Positions 42,075-49,350 of a stretch of DNA of 49,350 bases are shown one piece after another; positions within the stretch are counted from its first letter, which is position 1, and each line of letters starts with the position of its first letter. Position numbers and translations under genes: made by a program. Under the pieces are notes generated by a model that ran no database searches, had not been told where the DNA came from, and worked only from the letters and a program-made list of their open reading frames with translations. The DNA is from Oscillospiraceae bacterium (GTDB taxonomy: Bacteria > Bacillota > Clostridia > Oscillospirales > Acutalibacteraceae): assembly GCA_015066575.1 (NCBI GenBank), contig SVOD01000001.1, positions 3,085 to 52,434 on the forward strand, given 5' to 3'.

Positions 42075-43563
42075 GACAAAACGCAACACCATTGTTTTAG
42101 TGGTAACGGCGGCTGTGGTAATTGCACTGCTTATCGGCGGATTAATCATTTACAAAAACCTGCCCTCCAACACGCAAAATGTGTATGAGGTCAAGGATTT
42201 AACAATGTCATCCAGCCGCGACAGCAATGTCACCAAGGGAACCGTGACAAACAATATGTCGCAAACCCTCAAACTCAAGGGGGAAGAAAAAGTCGGTCAG
42301 GTTTATGTTGCGCTTGGCGACAAGGTTTCTATCGGCGACAAACTTTTTACGTATGATTTGCGCAGTTTACAGTTGGAACTTGACAACAAGCGTTTATTAA
42401 TCGAAAAAGCCAATGTCAATATCTATGGCGCGCAAAAAGAACTTGATAAACTCAAAAAGACCGAACCGGTCGAAGACCCCGAGGAAGATGATGAATATAT
42501 AGACGACGAAACGAGCGACAACTCTTCGATTCTCAACACGAAGGTGGACGGCACCATGAAGTCCTACCAAGGTAACGGCACCAAAAAGCACCCGTACACC
42601 TATTTGGTGGCTTCCGGTGCCACGATTACCGCCAACTATATGAAAGCGCGCTGTATAGAGCGCCCCGAAAAGCGCTATGAAGTGCTCGAATACCGCGAGG
42701 ACAACAAGCCGGCAGGTGTGCTCATTTACAAGATACTTTTGGTGTTTAAAATGGACGGTACCTTTGATTTTTCCCTCTCTCAAACCGAGGATGGGTTTGA
42801 TATCAATGTCGGAGATGACGGCACCTATACCAAAAGCCAGCTGACCTATGCGATTAACCAGAAGCAAATTGAAATCAGCAACTATGAACTCGATAAGCAG
42901 TATGCCGAAACCGAGTATGCGGGCGTGGAGAATAAAATTAAAAATTCTACCGTTCACGCAACGGTTGAGGGAACCGTGAAAACACTCGCGGACCCGAAAG
43001 AAGCAAAAACCACGGGAGAACCTTTTATTCAGATTATCGGCAAAAGCGGCTATTATGTGCAGGGCTATATCAGCGAATTGCAACTTTCCGACATCCAAGT
43101 CGGCTCGATAGTCAAGATAAAGAGTATTGCCGACAATGTGGATTGCAAGGGTAAGATTATCGGTGTTTCCAAATACCCGGAGACTGCCGAAGATATGAGC
43201 AATGCGGGCAATGATAATGTTTCGTATTACCCGTTTGTTATTTCGGTCTCTTCCGCGCAGAATTTAAAAATCGGTGATGAGGTAGAAATCAATCTCGATG
43301 AAAAAGCGGATGAAATTAACTACATCTTAAAATCCTTTGTGATAGATGAGGATGGCGACTACTATGTCTATAAAGAAGGGGCCGACGGTAAACTCAAAAA
43401 GCAGCAGGTGAAAACCGGCTTAACGCTTTACGGCGAGTACATCGAAATCACCGAGGGTATTACGCAAAAGGATTGGCTTGCTTTCCCTTACACCAAGGGC
43501 ATTAAAGAGGGCGCGCCGACCAAGCACTCCACACAAAAAGAACTGTTTGGAGAGATGTATTGA
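42067..43563 (+). CDS. Second HlyD/MacA-type efflux adaptor subunit with large insertion
   Basis: TM, STVHATVEGTVKTLADPKEAKTTGEPFIQIIGKSGYYVQGYISELQLSDIQVGSIVKIKS; ATG at 42067 with ggaggtg RBS overlapping the ATPase end. Confidence 0.85.
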   Translation: MNKTKRNTIVLVVTAAVVIALLIGGLIIYKNLPSNTQNVYEVKDLTMSSSRDSNVTKGTVTNNMSQTLKLKGEEKVGQVYVALGDKVSIGDKLFTYDLRSLQLELDNKRLLIEKANVNIYGAQKELDKLKKTEPVEDPEEDDEYIDDETSDNSSILNTKVDGTMKSYQGNGTKKHPYTYLVASGATITANYMKARCIERPEKRYEVLEYREDNKPAGVLIYKILLVFKMDGTFDFSLSQTEDGFDINVGDDGTYTKSQLTYAINQKQIEISNYELDKQYAETEYAGVENKIKNSTVHATVEGTVKTLADPKEAKTTGEPFIQIIGKSGYYVQGYISELQLSDIQVGSIVKIKSIADNVDCKGKIIGVSKYPETAEDMSNAGNDNVSYYPFVISVSSAQNLKIGDEVEINLDEKADEINYILKSFVIDEDGDYYVYKEGADGKLKKQQVKTGLTLYGEYIEITEGITQKDWLAFPYTKGIKEGAPTKHSTQKELFGEMY

Positions 43564-43616
43564 TACAAGGCTGCGCCTTATATCAATTCGGAATTCGGAA
43601 TTCGGAATGAAAGGTG

Positions 43617-43633
43617 GCGAAGCATAGCTTCGC
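43617..43633 (+). other. Short hairpin gcgaagc-ata-gcttcgc downstream of triple attcgga direct repeat
   Basis: Direct reading of 43583-43633. Confidence 0.5.
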
Positions 43634-43662
43634 ATTAAGCATAAACATTAAAAGGAAGTTGT

Positions 43663-44913
43663 ATGGAAGATATTAAACTTGCATTGCGGGGAATATGGTC
43701 ACACAAACTGCGCTCCATTTTAACGATGCTGGGTATTATTATCGGTATTGCATCCATTATTGCCATTGTTTCCACCATTAACGGCACCAATGAGCAAATA
43801 AAAAAGAACCTGATTGGCGACGGTTCGAATGCAGTCACGGTATCGCTCTTTAACCAGGATTATGAAATGGATTTTGCGGTGCAGTCCGCGCCCAACGGTG
43901 TGAAATATATCAGCGATAATTTGTTGGGGAAAATTGAAAAGTTAGAGGAAGTCGAACTCGCTTGCCCCTACCACAACCGCAACGCTTATTCCAATATTTA
44001 TTACAAAAATACATCTCTTGCCGGCGGCACGCTGATCGGCTCGGATATGCGCTATCTTGATGTCAACAACTACGAAATTGCCAAGGGCAGAGGGTTTTCG
44101 GATGCAGACATAGTTTCCTGCAAAAAGGTGGCAATTATTGATGAAAAGACCGCGCAAAACATCTTCCCGAATTCTATTGCTATCGGTAAAATTATCGAAA
44201 TAGAAAAAGAGCCGTTTACGGTTATCGGCATTATGCAAAAGAAAGATGAATTTGCGCCTGCGATTAATAACATTAAAGACTATTATACCTATAAGACCGA
44301 TTATACCTCCGGTACGGTGCTCATTCCCGACACTTGCTGGCCGACCGTTTACCAATTTGATGAACCGCAGTTTGTGTGCGTTAAAGCCATTGATACCGAC
44401 CACATGACCGCGGCGGGCAACAAGACGGCGGAACTGCTCAACGATTATTATAAATTGGATGCCGATACGGTCTATAAAGGCAGTTCGGTTATGGAGCAGG
44501 CAAAGCAGATGCAGGCACTCAGTGAAAGCACCAACAAGCAGTTGGTTTGGATTGCGGCGATTTCGCTGCTTGTGGGCGGTATCGGCGTGGTCAATATCAT
44601 GCTGGTTTCCGTTACCGAGAGAACCGGCGAAATCGGTTTAAAGAAGGCGCTTGGCGCGCGCAAGTCCAAAATCCTCATTCAGTTTTTGGTCGAAGCGGCG
44701 GTGCTTACCCTGCTTGGCGGTATTTTCGGCGTCGGCGCCGGTGTGATTCTTTCCGTAATCATCGGCAAAGTTTCGGAAGTGCCGATATTAATCAGCGCCT
44801 GGAGCATTGTGCTTTCGGTGGGTGTTTCGGTGGTCATCGGTCTGGTCTTCGGGCTGTTGCCTGCCATTAAAGCGAGCCGCCTTAACCCGATTGAGGCGCT
44901 GCAAAGAGAATAA
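43663..44913 (+). CDS. MacB/FtsX-type ABC transporter permease
   Basis: LRSILTMLGIIIGIASIIAIVSTINGT; LLVGGIGVVNIMLVSVTERTGEIGLKKALGARKSKILIQFLVEAAVLTLLGG; ASRLNPIEALQRE. Confidence 0.95.
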   Translation: MEDIKLALRGIWSHKLRSILTMLGIIIGIASIIAIVSTINGTNEQIKKNLIGDGSNAVTVSLFNQDYEMDFAVQSAPNGVKYISDNLLGKIEKLEEVELACPYHNRNAYSNIYYKNTSLAGGTLIGSDMRYLDVNNYEIAKGRGFSDADIVSCKKVAIIDEKTAQNIFPNSIAIGKIIEIEKEPFTVIGIMQKKDEFAPAINNIKDYYTYKTDYTSGTVLIPDTCWPTVYQFDEPQFVCVKAIDTDHMTAAGNKTAELLNDYYKLDADTVYKGSSVMEQAKQMQALSESTNKQLVWIAAISLLVGGIGVVNIMLVSVTERTGEIGLKKALGARKSKILIQFLVEAAVLTLLGGIFGVGAGVILSVIIGKVSEVPILISAWSIVLSVGVSVVIGLVFGLLPAIKASRLNPIEALQRE

Positions 44914-44941
44914 ATCAGCTTTCGAGGGTAGCGAGGCAAGG

Positions 44942-45826
44942 CTATTGATTTTTTGTAAAAGAGTCTGTCACCTGCTCTAAAAACCTCTGTGCAATCGGCG
45001 TAAAGGGCTGGTATTTGTTCCAAATCAGAAATAACTTTGTTTCAAGCCCGGGAGAGAGTGGCTTAAAGGCAAGTCCGCTTTCTTTGGAGGTATTGATTAA
45101 TTTGTCAAAGGTCAGCAAATAGCCTAAACCCTCCATCACAAAAATCGAGGAATTATATGCGAGCCGGAAGGAACCTTCCAAAATCAGTTCGTCCATCCGC
45201 TCGCCTGCCCAGCGGGGAATATCATTTTTCCAAGACTGCTGTGAACAAAACAGCGGTAAACCGACAAGATCGTCTACACAGACGGTCTTTTTCTTTGCCA
45301 GCCGGCAGTCGGCGGGCATCACCACACCCCAGACATCCGCTTCGGGAAATTCGATGAAATTGTATTTGCGGGTGTCGGGCGCTTCGCACAATACGGCGAA
45401 GTCGAGAAGCCCTTTATCGAGTTTTTCCGTTACCTGTTCCGTGTCGCCGCTGGTGATGTGGTAGTTAATTTTCGGGTATAGCGTTTTCAAAGAGCGAATG
45501 GAGCGCGCAAGGTAGCGAATTTGATAGGACTCGCCGAGCCCGAGATACAGGTTGCCGCCGGTGATGTCGTCCAGTGTGAGAAACTCCTGCTCTATTTTGT
45601 CTGCCATTGTGACCAGGTCCTCGGCTCTGTCGCGCAGCAATACACCTTCATCTGTCAGCGAAATGCTGAAACTGTGGCGCTCAAAGAGTTTTTTGCCGAG
45701 TTCATCCTCCAAAGAGCGCAGGGCTTTGGATAAGGTCGGCTGGGTAACATGCAGTAGTTTTGCTGCTTTTGTCATATTTTCCTCGCGCGCTACGGCGAGG
45801 AAATACCTGAGGGTGCGTATTTCCAT
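44942..45826 (-). CDS. LysR-family transcriptional regulator
   Basis: MEIRTLRYFLAVAREENMTKAAKLLHVTQPTLSKALRSLEDELGKKLFER. Confidence 0.96.
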   Translation of the reverse strand: MEIRTLRYFLAVAREENMTKAAKLLHVTQPTLSKALRSLEDELGKKLFERHSFSISLTDEGVLLRDRAEDLVTMADKIEQEFLTLDDITGGNLYLGLGESYQIRYLARSIRSLKTLYPKINYHITSGDTEQVTEKLDKGLLDFAVLCEAPDTRKYNFIEFPEADVWGVVMPADCRLAKKKTVCVDDLVGLPLFCSQQSWKNDIPRWAGERMDELILEGSFRLAYNSSIFVMEGLGYLLTFDKLINTSKESGLAFKPLSPGLETKLFLIWNKYQPFTPIAQRFLEQVTDSFTKNQ

Positions 45827-45928
45827 GGTTGCCTCCTGATATTCCTTATAGTAATAACTTGATATTCATTATAACCATTAGCGAAACAAAAATCAATATG
45901 GTATGATAGGATTGCAGCAAAAAGGACG

Positions 45929-46156
45929 GTGATTGGATTGGGAAACAACCTCAGAGCAATTCTTTGCGAAATCGGACTCTCGCAGGAAGAAATAGCAGCT
46001 GCAGAAGCATTCAACAAAGCGGGTAAACGTGATGAACTTCAAAAATATTTGCGCGTGCGCCGCTGCAGTTTGATGGAAGAAATGCATCGCACCCAAAAAA
46101 AGGTAGACAATTTAGATTATTTACTCAGACAACTTAAAGGAGGTACTGTATTATGA
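45929..46156 (+). CDS. Small helical protein resembling the C-terminal dimerisation region of MerR-family regulators
   Basis: LQKYLRVRRCSLMEEMHRTQKKVDNLDYLLRQLK; GTG start after aaaggac; stop overlaps next ATG. Confidence 0.55.
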   Translation: MIGLGNNLRAILCEIGLSQEEIAAAEAFNKAGKRDELQKYLRVRRCSLMEEMHRTQKKVDNLDYLLRQLKGGTVL

Positions 46157-47148
46157 TGAAAACAGCAGAATTGGCATTCACACAACAATGGGATAAGACT
46201 TTTGAGAAAAGCGACAAAGTCAATCACAGTAAGGTAACCTTTATCAACCGCTATGGCATCACGTTGGCTGCAGATATGTATGTGCCGAAAAACAGTGAGG
46301 GTAAGTTGCCTGCCATTGCGGTATCCGGTCCCTTTGGCGCAGTGAAAGAGCAGTGTAGCGGACTTTACGCACAGACTATGGCAGAGCGCGGATTTTTAAC
46401 GATTGCTTTCGACCCGAGTTTTACCGGTGAAAGCGGCGGTGAGCCGCGGTATATGGCTTCTCCCGACATCAATACCGAGGATTTTCAGGCAGCGGTCGAT
46501 TTCCTCTCCAACTGTGACAAGGTCGATGCAGAGCGCATCGGTATCATCGGTATTTGCGGCTGGGGCGGAATGGCGCTCAATGTTGCCGCACTTGATACCC
46601 GTATTAAGGCGACGGTTGCTGCAACAATGTATGATATGGCGCGCGTAAACGCTAACGGCTATTTTGACAGCGAGGACAGTGAAGCGCAGCGCTATGAGAA
46701 AAAAGCGGCGCTCAATCAACTGCGCACTGCCGAATACGCCAAGGGTGCGTACTCCCGCGCCGGCGGATGTGTGGAATTACCGGTTCCCGATGACATGCCG
46801 TTTTTTGTCAAAGATTACAGCGCATATTATAAGGGCAGGGCATATCACGCGCGCTCGCTCAATTCCAACGATGGTTGGAATGCGGTGGGCTGCATGTCGT
46901 TTATGAATCAGCCGATTTTGCAATACAGCAATGAAATTCGCTCAGCTGTTTTGGTGATTCACGGAGATAAAGCCCACTCCTGTTATTTTGGTAAAGATGC
47001 GTTTAAAAAGATGACCACCGGCAGTAAGTATACCGCCAATAAAGAGTTGATGCTCATTGAAGGCGCCGTGCATACCGATTTGTATGATAATACGGATGTG
47101 ATTCCGTTTGAGAAGATGGAAACATTCTTTCATACATATTTAAAGTGA
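46153..47148 (+). CDS. Alpha/beta hydrolase, dienelactone-hydrolase-like with Cys at the nucleophile elbow
   Basis: GITLAADMYVPKNSEGKLPAIAVSGPFGAVKEQ; GIIGICGWGGMALNVAALD (GxCxG); VLVIHGDKAHSCYFGKDAF. Confidence 0.85.
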   Translation: MMKTAELAFTQQWDKTFEKSDKVNHSKVTFINRYGITLAADMYVPKNSEGKLPAIAVSGPFGAVKEQCSGLYAQTMAERGFLTIAFDPSFTGESGGEPRYMASPDINTEDFQAAVDFLSNCDKVDAERIGIIGICGWGGMALNVAALDTRIKATVAATMYDMARVNANGYFDSEDSEAQRYEKKAALNQLRTAEYAKGAYSRAGGCVELPVPDDMPFFVKDYSAYYKGRAYHARSLNSNDGWNAVGCMSFMNQPILQYSNEIRSAVLVIHGDKAHSCYFGKDAFKKMTTGSKYTANKELMLIEGAVHTDLYDNTDVIPFEKMETFFHTYLK

Positions 47149-47156
47149 GGTAATAT

Positions 47157-47699
47157 ATGGCTAAAAAAGTTTTGATGATAAGCACAAGTATTCGCTCAAA
47201 CAGTAATTCGGAGAGATTGGCGGCTGCTTTTGCCGAGGGAGCGAAAGCGGCAGGTAATGCAGTTGAGTTTATTTCTCTCAAAGGTAAGTCCATCGGCTTT
47301 TGCAAAGGTTGCCTTGCTTGCCAAAAGTGCGGCCATTGTGTGATAGATGATGATGCCAACGAGGTTACCGAAAAAATGCTCGGTGCAGAGGTGATTGTGT
47401 GGGCAACACCGATTTATTACTACGAAATGAGCGGGCAGATGAAAACAATGATTGACCGCGCAAACTCCCTTTATGCGCGCGATTACCGATTTCGCGATGT
47501 CTACCTGTTGACAACTGCTGCAGAGGATGAAGCCGGTGTGGATGAAGGCGCGTGCAAAGGGCTGCAAGGCTGGATTGATTGTTTTGAAAAAGCGAGGTTT
47601 GCCGCAAAAGTGTTCGCCGGAGGTTACGGTGAGCCGCAGTCGATTGAGGGCAGCGATAAACTCAAAGAAGCATATGCAATCGGCAAATCCATACAATAA
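47157..47699 (+). CDS. NAD(P)H-dependent flavodoxin-like / FMN reductase-type protein
   Basis: KVLMISTSIRSNSNSERLAAAFAEGA, CKGCLACQKCGHCVIDDD, VIVWATPIYYYEMSGQMKTMIDR. Confidence 0.9.
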   Translation: MAKKVLMISTSIRSNSNSERLAAAFAEGAKAAGNAVEFISLKGKSIGFCKGCLACQKCGHCVIDDDANEVTEKMLGAEVIVWATPIYYYEMSGQMKTMIDRANSLYARDYRFRDVYLLTTAAEDEAGVDEGACKGLQGWIDCFEKARFAAKVFAGGYGEPQSIEGSDKLKEAYAIGKSIQ

Positions 47700-47724
47700 T
47701 GAGCATTTGCACAGGAGTTTTAAA

Positions 47725-48231
47725 ATGAAAAAGATACTTGCAGCGATTGTAACGGTTTTCATTGTCGGCGCGTTTTTGACAGCGTGCAGCGCAGGGCAGC
47801 AAAAAGAAGCCGGCGAAACGCCGGCACCATCGGCACCACAGGAAAGTTCTCTTACAACTGAGCCGGCACAGGAGGAAAAAACGGTGATGAAAATGGTCAT
47901 TAACGGCACGCCTGTCGCCGTGGAGTGGGAAGACAATGCGGCTGTTGACGCGCTTGGCAAAGCGGCAAAGGAAAAGGCGATAACAATCAACACGGCGGCG
48001 TACGGCGGTTTCGAACAGGTCGGCTCGCTTGGAATGGATTTGCCGCAAAGCGACACGCGCATTACGACCAACCCGGGCGATATTGCGCTATACGAGGGAA
48101 ATCAAATGGTTGTTTTTTATGGTTCCAACACTTGGGCATACACGATTCTCGGACATATTAGTGATAAAACACAGGCGGAATTGGAACAGTTGTTATCGGA
48201 AGAAACGGTTACCATAACGCTCTCGTTTTGA
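47725..48231 (+). CDS. Lipoprotein with cyclophilin-like fold domain
   Basis: MKKILAAIVTVFIVGAFLTACSAG lipobox; MVINGTPVAVEWEDNAAVDAL...YGGFEQVGSLGMDLPQSDTRITTNPGDIALYEGNQMVVFYGSNTWAYTILGHI. Confidence 0.82.
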   Translation: MKKILAAIVTVFIVGAFLTACSAGQQKEAGETPAPSAPQESSLTTEPAQEEKTVMKMVINGTPVAVEWEDNAAVDALGKAAKEKAITINTAAYGGFEQVGSLGMDLPQSDTRITTNPGDIALYEGNQMVVFYGSNTWAYTILGHISDKTQAELEQLLSEETVTITLSF

Positions 48232-48250
48232 AGAGGGATAGGAGGAATTT

Positions 48251-49246
48251 ATGAAAAAATCAGCCATTGCGCTACTTGCCGTTATTCTGATTGCCGCGGT
48301 ACTGTTGAGCGCTTGTGCGGGCAATCAGAACGCGACGAAAACGCAGACAAATACCGATACCTCTGCCGCGGCGGATGCACAAAAGCAAGCCGATGCGCAG
48401 AAGGACGGCGAAAGTTTTAACCCGTATGCGGTGGAAAATCACTACGATATCGATGCCGATATGTTTCAGAAGCAAAGCGGTGTGGATTACGGCACCTTAC
48501 AGAAGGATGTCACTTATTATTCCACCATCGCAGGGGATAACAAACAGGTCAACATTCTGCTGCCGGCAGGCTATGACAAAAACCAAACATACCCTGTGAC
48601 ATACGTGTTTCACGGCTTCGGGAGCGACCATAACACCCACCTCGGCAAGGATTCTTACCTTGTTTTGCTCTATGGCAATATGCTGCACCGCGGGCTTGTC
48701 AAGCCGCAGATACTGGTCGGTATGGAGATGTATACGGATAAGGCGGCGGAAAAAAAGGATAAAAGCGACGAAGAACTGCGCTTTATTTATGACAAGGCAA
48801 TCAAAGAAACGGGTGTGGACCTTATGCCGTTTATTGAGGCAAATTACCCTGTCAAAACCGGCAGAGAAAACACGGCAATTGCCGGTATGAGCGAGGGCGG
48901 CGCAAAATCGCTCTGCACCGGCTTTGAGTGGCTCGATAAATTCGGATACATCGGCTCGTTTGCACCCGATACAGGTGTTATACCGACCGAATTTTACAAA
49001 GGCACTTTTTGGAATACGCCGTATTTTCAGGCGTTTCCTGAGCCGAATGAAAAGAACACACCGTATTATCTCTATTTGAGTGTAGGCAGCAAGGACCCGT
49101 GGAATATCGACTGCACGCTTTATTATCGCGATGTGCTCAATAAAATGGGTGTCAAGAACCAAACCGATTATGTGAAGGGTTTCGGTCACGATGCCGAATT
49201 CTGGGGGCAGTGCTTTTATAACTTTTTGTCAAAAACCTTTCGGTAG
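48251..49246 (+). CDS. Lipoprotein esterase (esterase D-like alpha/beta hydrolase)
   Basis: LLAVILIAAVLLSACAGN lipobox; VTYVFHGFGSD, TAIAGMSEGGAKSL (GxSxG), GFGHDAEFWGQCFYNFL. Confidence 0.88.
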   Translation: MKKSAIALLAVILIAAVLLSACAGNQNATKTQTNTDTSAAADAQKQADAQKDGESFNPYAVENHYDIDADMFQKQSGVDYGTLQKDVTYYSTIAGDNKQVNILLPAGYDKNQTYPVTYVFHGFGSDHNTHLGKDSYLVLLYGNMLHRGLVKPQILVGMEMYTDKAAEKKDKSDEELRFIYDKAIKETGVDLMPFIEANYPVKTGRENTAIAGMSEGGAKSLCTGFEWLDKFGYIGSFAPDTGVIPTEFYKGTFWNTPYFQAFPEPNEKNTPYYLYLSVGSKDPWNIDCTLYYRDVLNKMGVKNQTDYVKGFGHDAEFWGQCFYNFLSKTFR

Positions 49247-49350
49247 GGTAGACATAGACAGCAAAAAAGGGTGGCAAAGCCCACGTGTTGATAAGGATAA
49301 TAAGCCTCATTTTTATCTTTTTGCACAACAACTTCGTTAAAACCCCTTGG

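Noticed and set aside
42397-43098. 233-aa minus-strand ORF
   Set aside because: Antisense to the second adaptor; no RBS/domain support.
43583-43610. Triple attcgga direct repeat as a regulatory operator
   Set aside because: Short, AT/GC-simple intergenic repeat; no positional or dyad evidence for regulator binding.
47196-48071. 291-aa minus-strand ORF
   Set aside because: Spans two supported plus-strand genes on the opposite strand; Cys/Ser-rich shadow composition.
48497-49189. 230-aa minus-strand ORF
   Set aside because: Antisense to the supported esterase lipoprotein; no domain signature.
1-49350. tRNA, rRNA, transposase, integrase or phage structural genes
   Set aside because: None recognised in the sequence or ORF track; island mobility is therefore unsupported beyond the esxA scar and the post-stop element.

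Overview
The window is a Gram-positive (Clostridia/Firmicutes-like) locus in two parts. (A) From ~1 to 38.25 kb every supportable gene is on the + strand. This is a type VIIb-like secretion (T7SS/WXG100) island embedded in a large phospho-threonine signalling apparatus: several FHA proteins, a PP2C phosphatase, a membrane Ser/Thr kinase, a MinD/ParA-like ATPase, a YukD/EsaB-like protein, an EssC-like FtsK/SpoIIIE ATPase and a WXG100 protein. It is followed by three effector cassettes: two paralogous N-terminal-lipase effectors with C-terminal helical regions (TslA-like reversed architecture) and one WXG/LXG-like protein with a C-terminal beta-propeller-like domain. Each has small helical partner proteins. 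A downstream module combines zinc-ribbon/T-ladder proteins, another FHA protein, a probable pseudokinase, an AAA(NadR-like)-CYTH fusion, an ECF-type S component, a PARG-macrodomain/SGNH-hydrolase/zinc-ribbon/Ser-Thr-kinase four-part fusion, and a zinc-ribbon protein ending in a degenerate RdgB/HAM1-like domain. (B) After a bidirectional terminator at ~38.3 kb the content looks like ordinary chromosome: PrsW protease, thiamine diphosphokinase, a MacAB-type ABC exporter with two adaptors, a LysR regulator, and a hydrolase/flavodoxin/lipoprotein operon. The strongest candidates for undescribed biology are: a recurring [E/D]-x-T-[T/S]-[V/I/L]-L motif ladder shared by at least six proteins of the FHA/kinase island; a modular zinc-ribbon + T-ladder header fused to unrelated payloads; a nucleotide/ADP-ribose-handling enzyme set wired to Ser/Thr kinases next to a T7SS; a third small partner specific to the reversed lipases; and an esxA 3' remnant plus a near-identical 41-42 bp post-stop element that record cassette shuffling. 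All calls come from reading the sequence and supplied translations; no searches were run.
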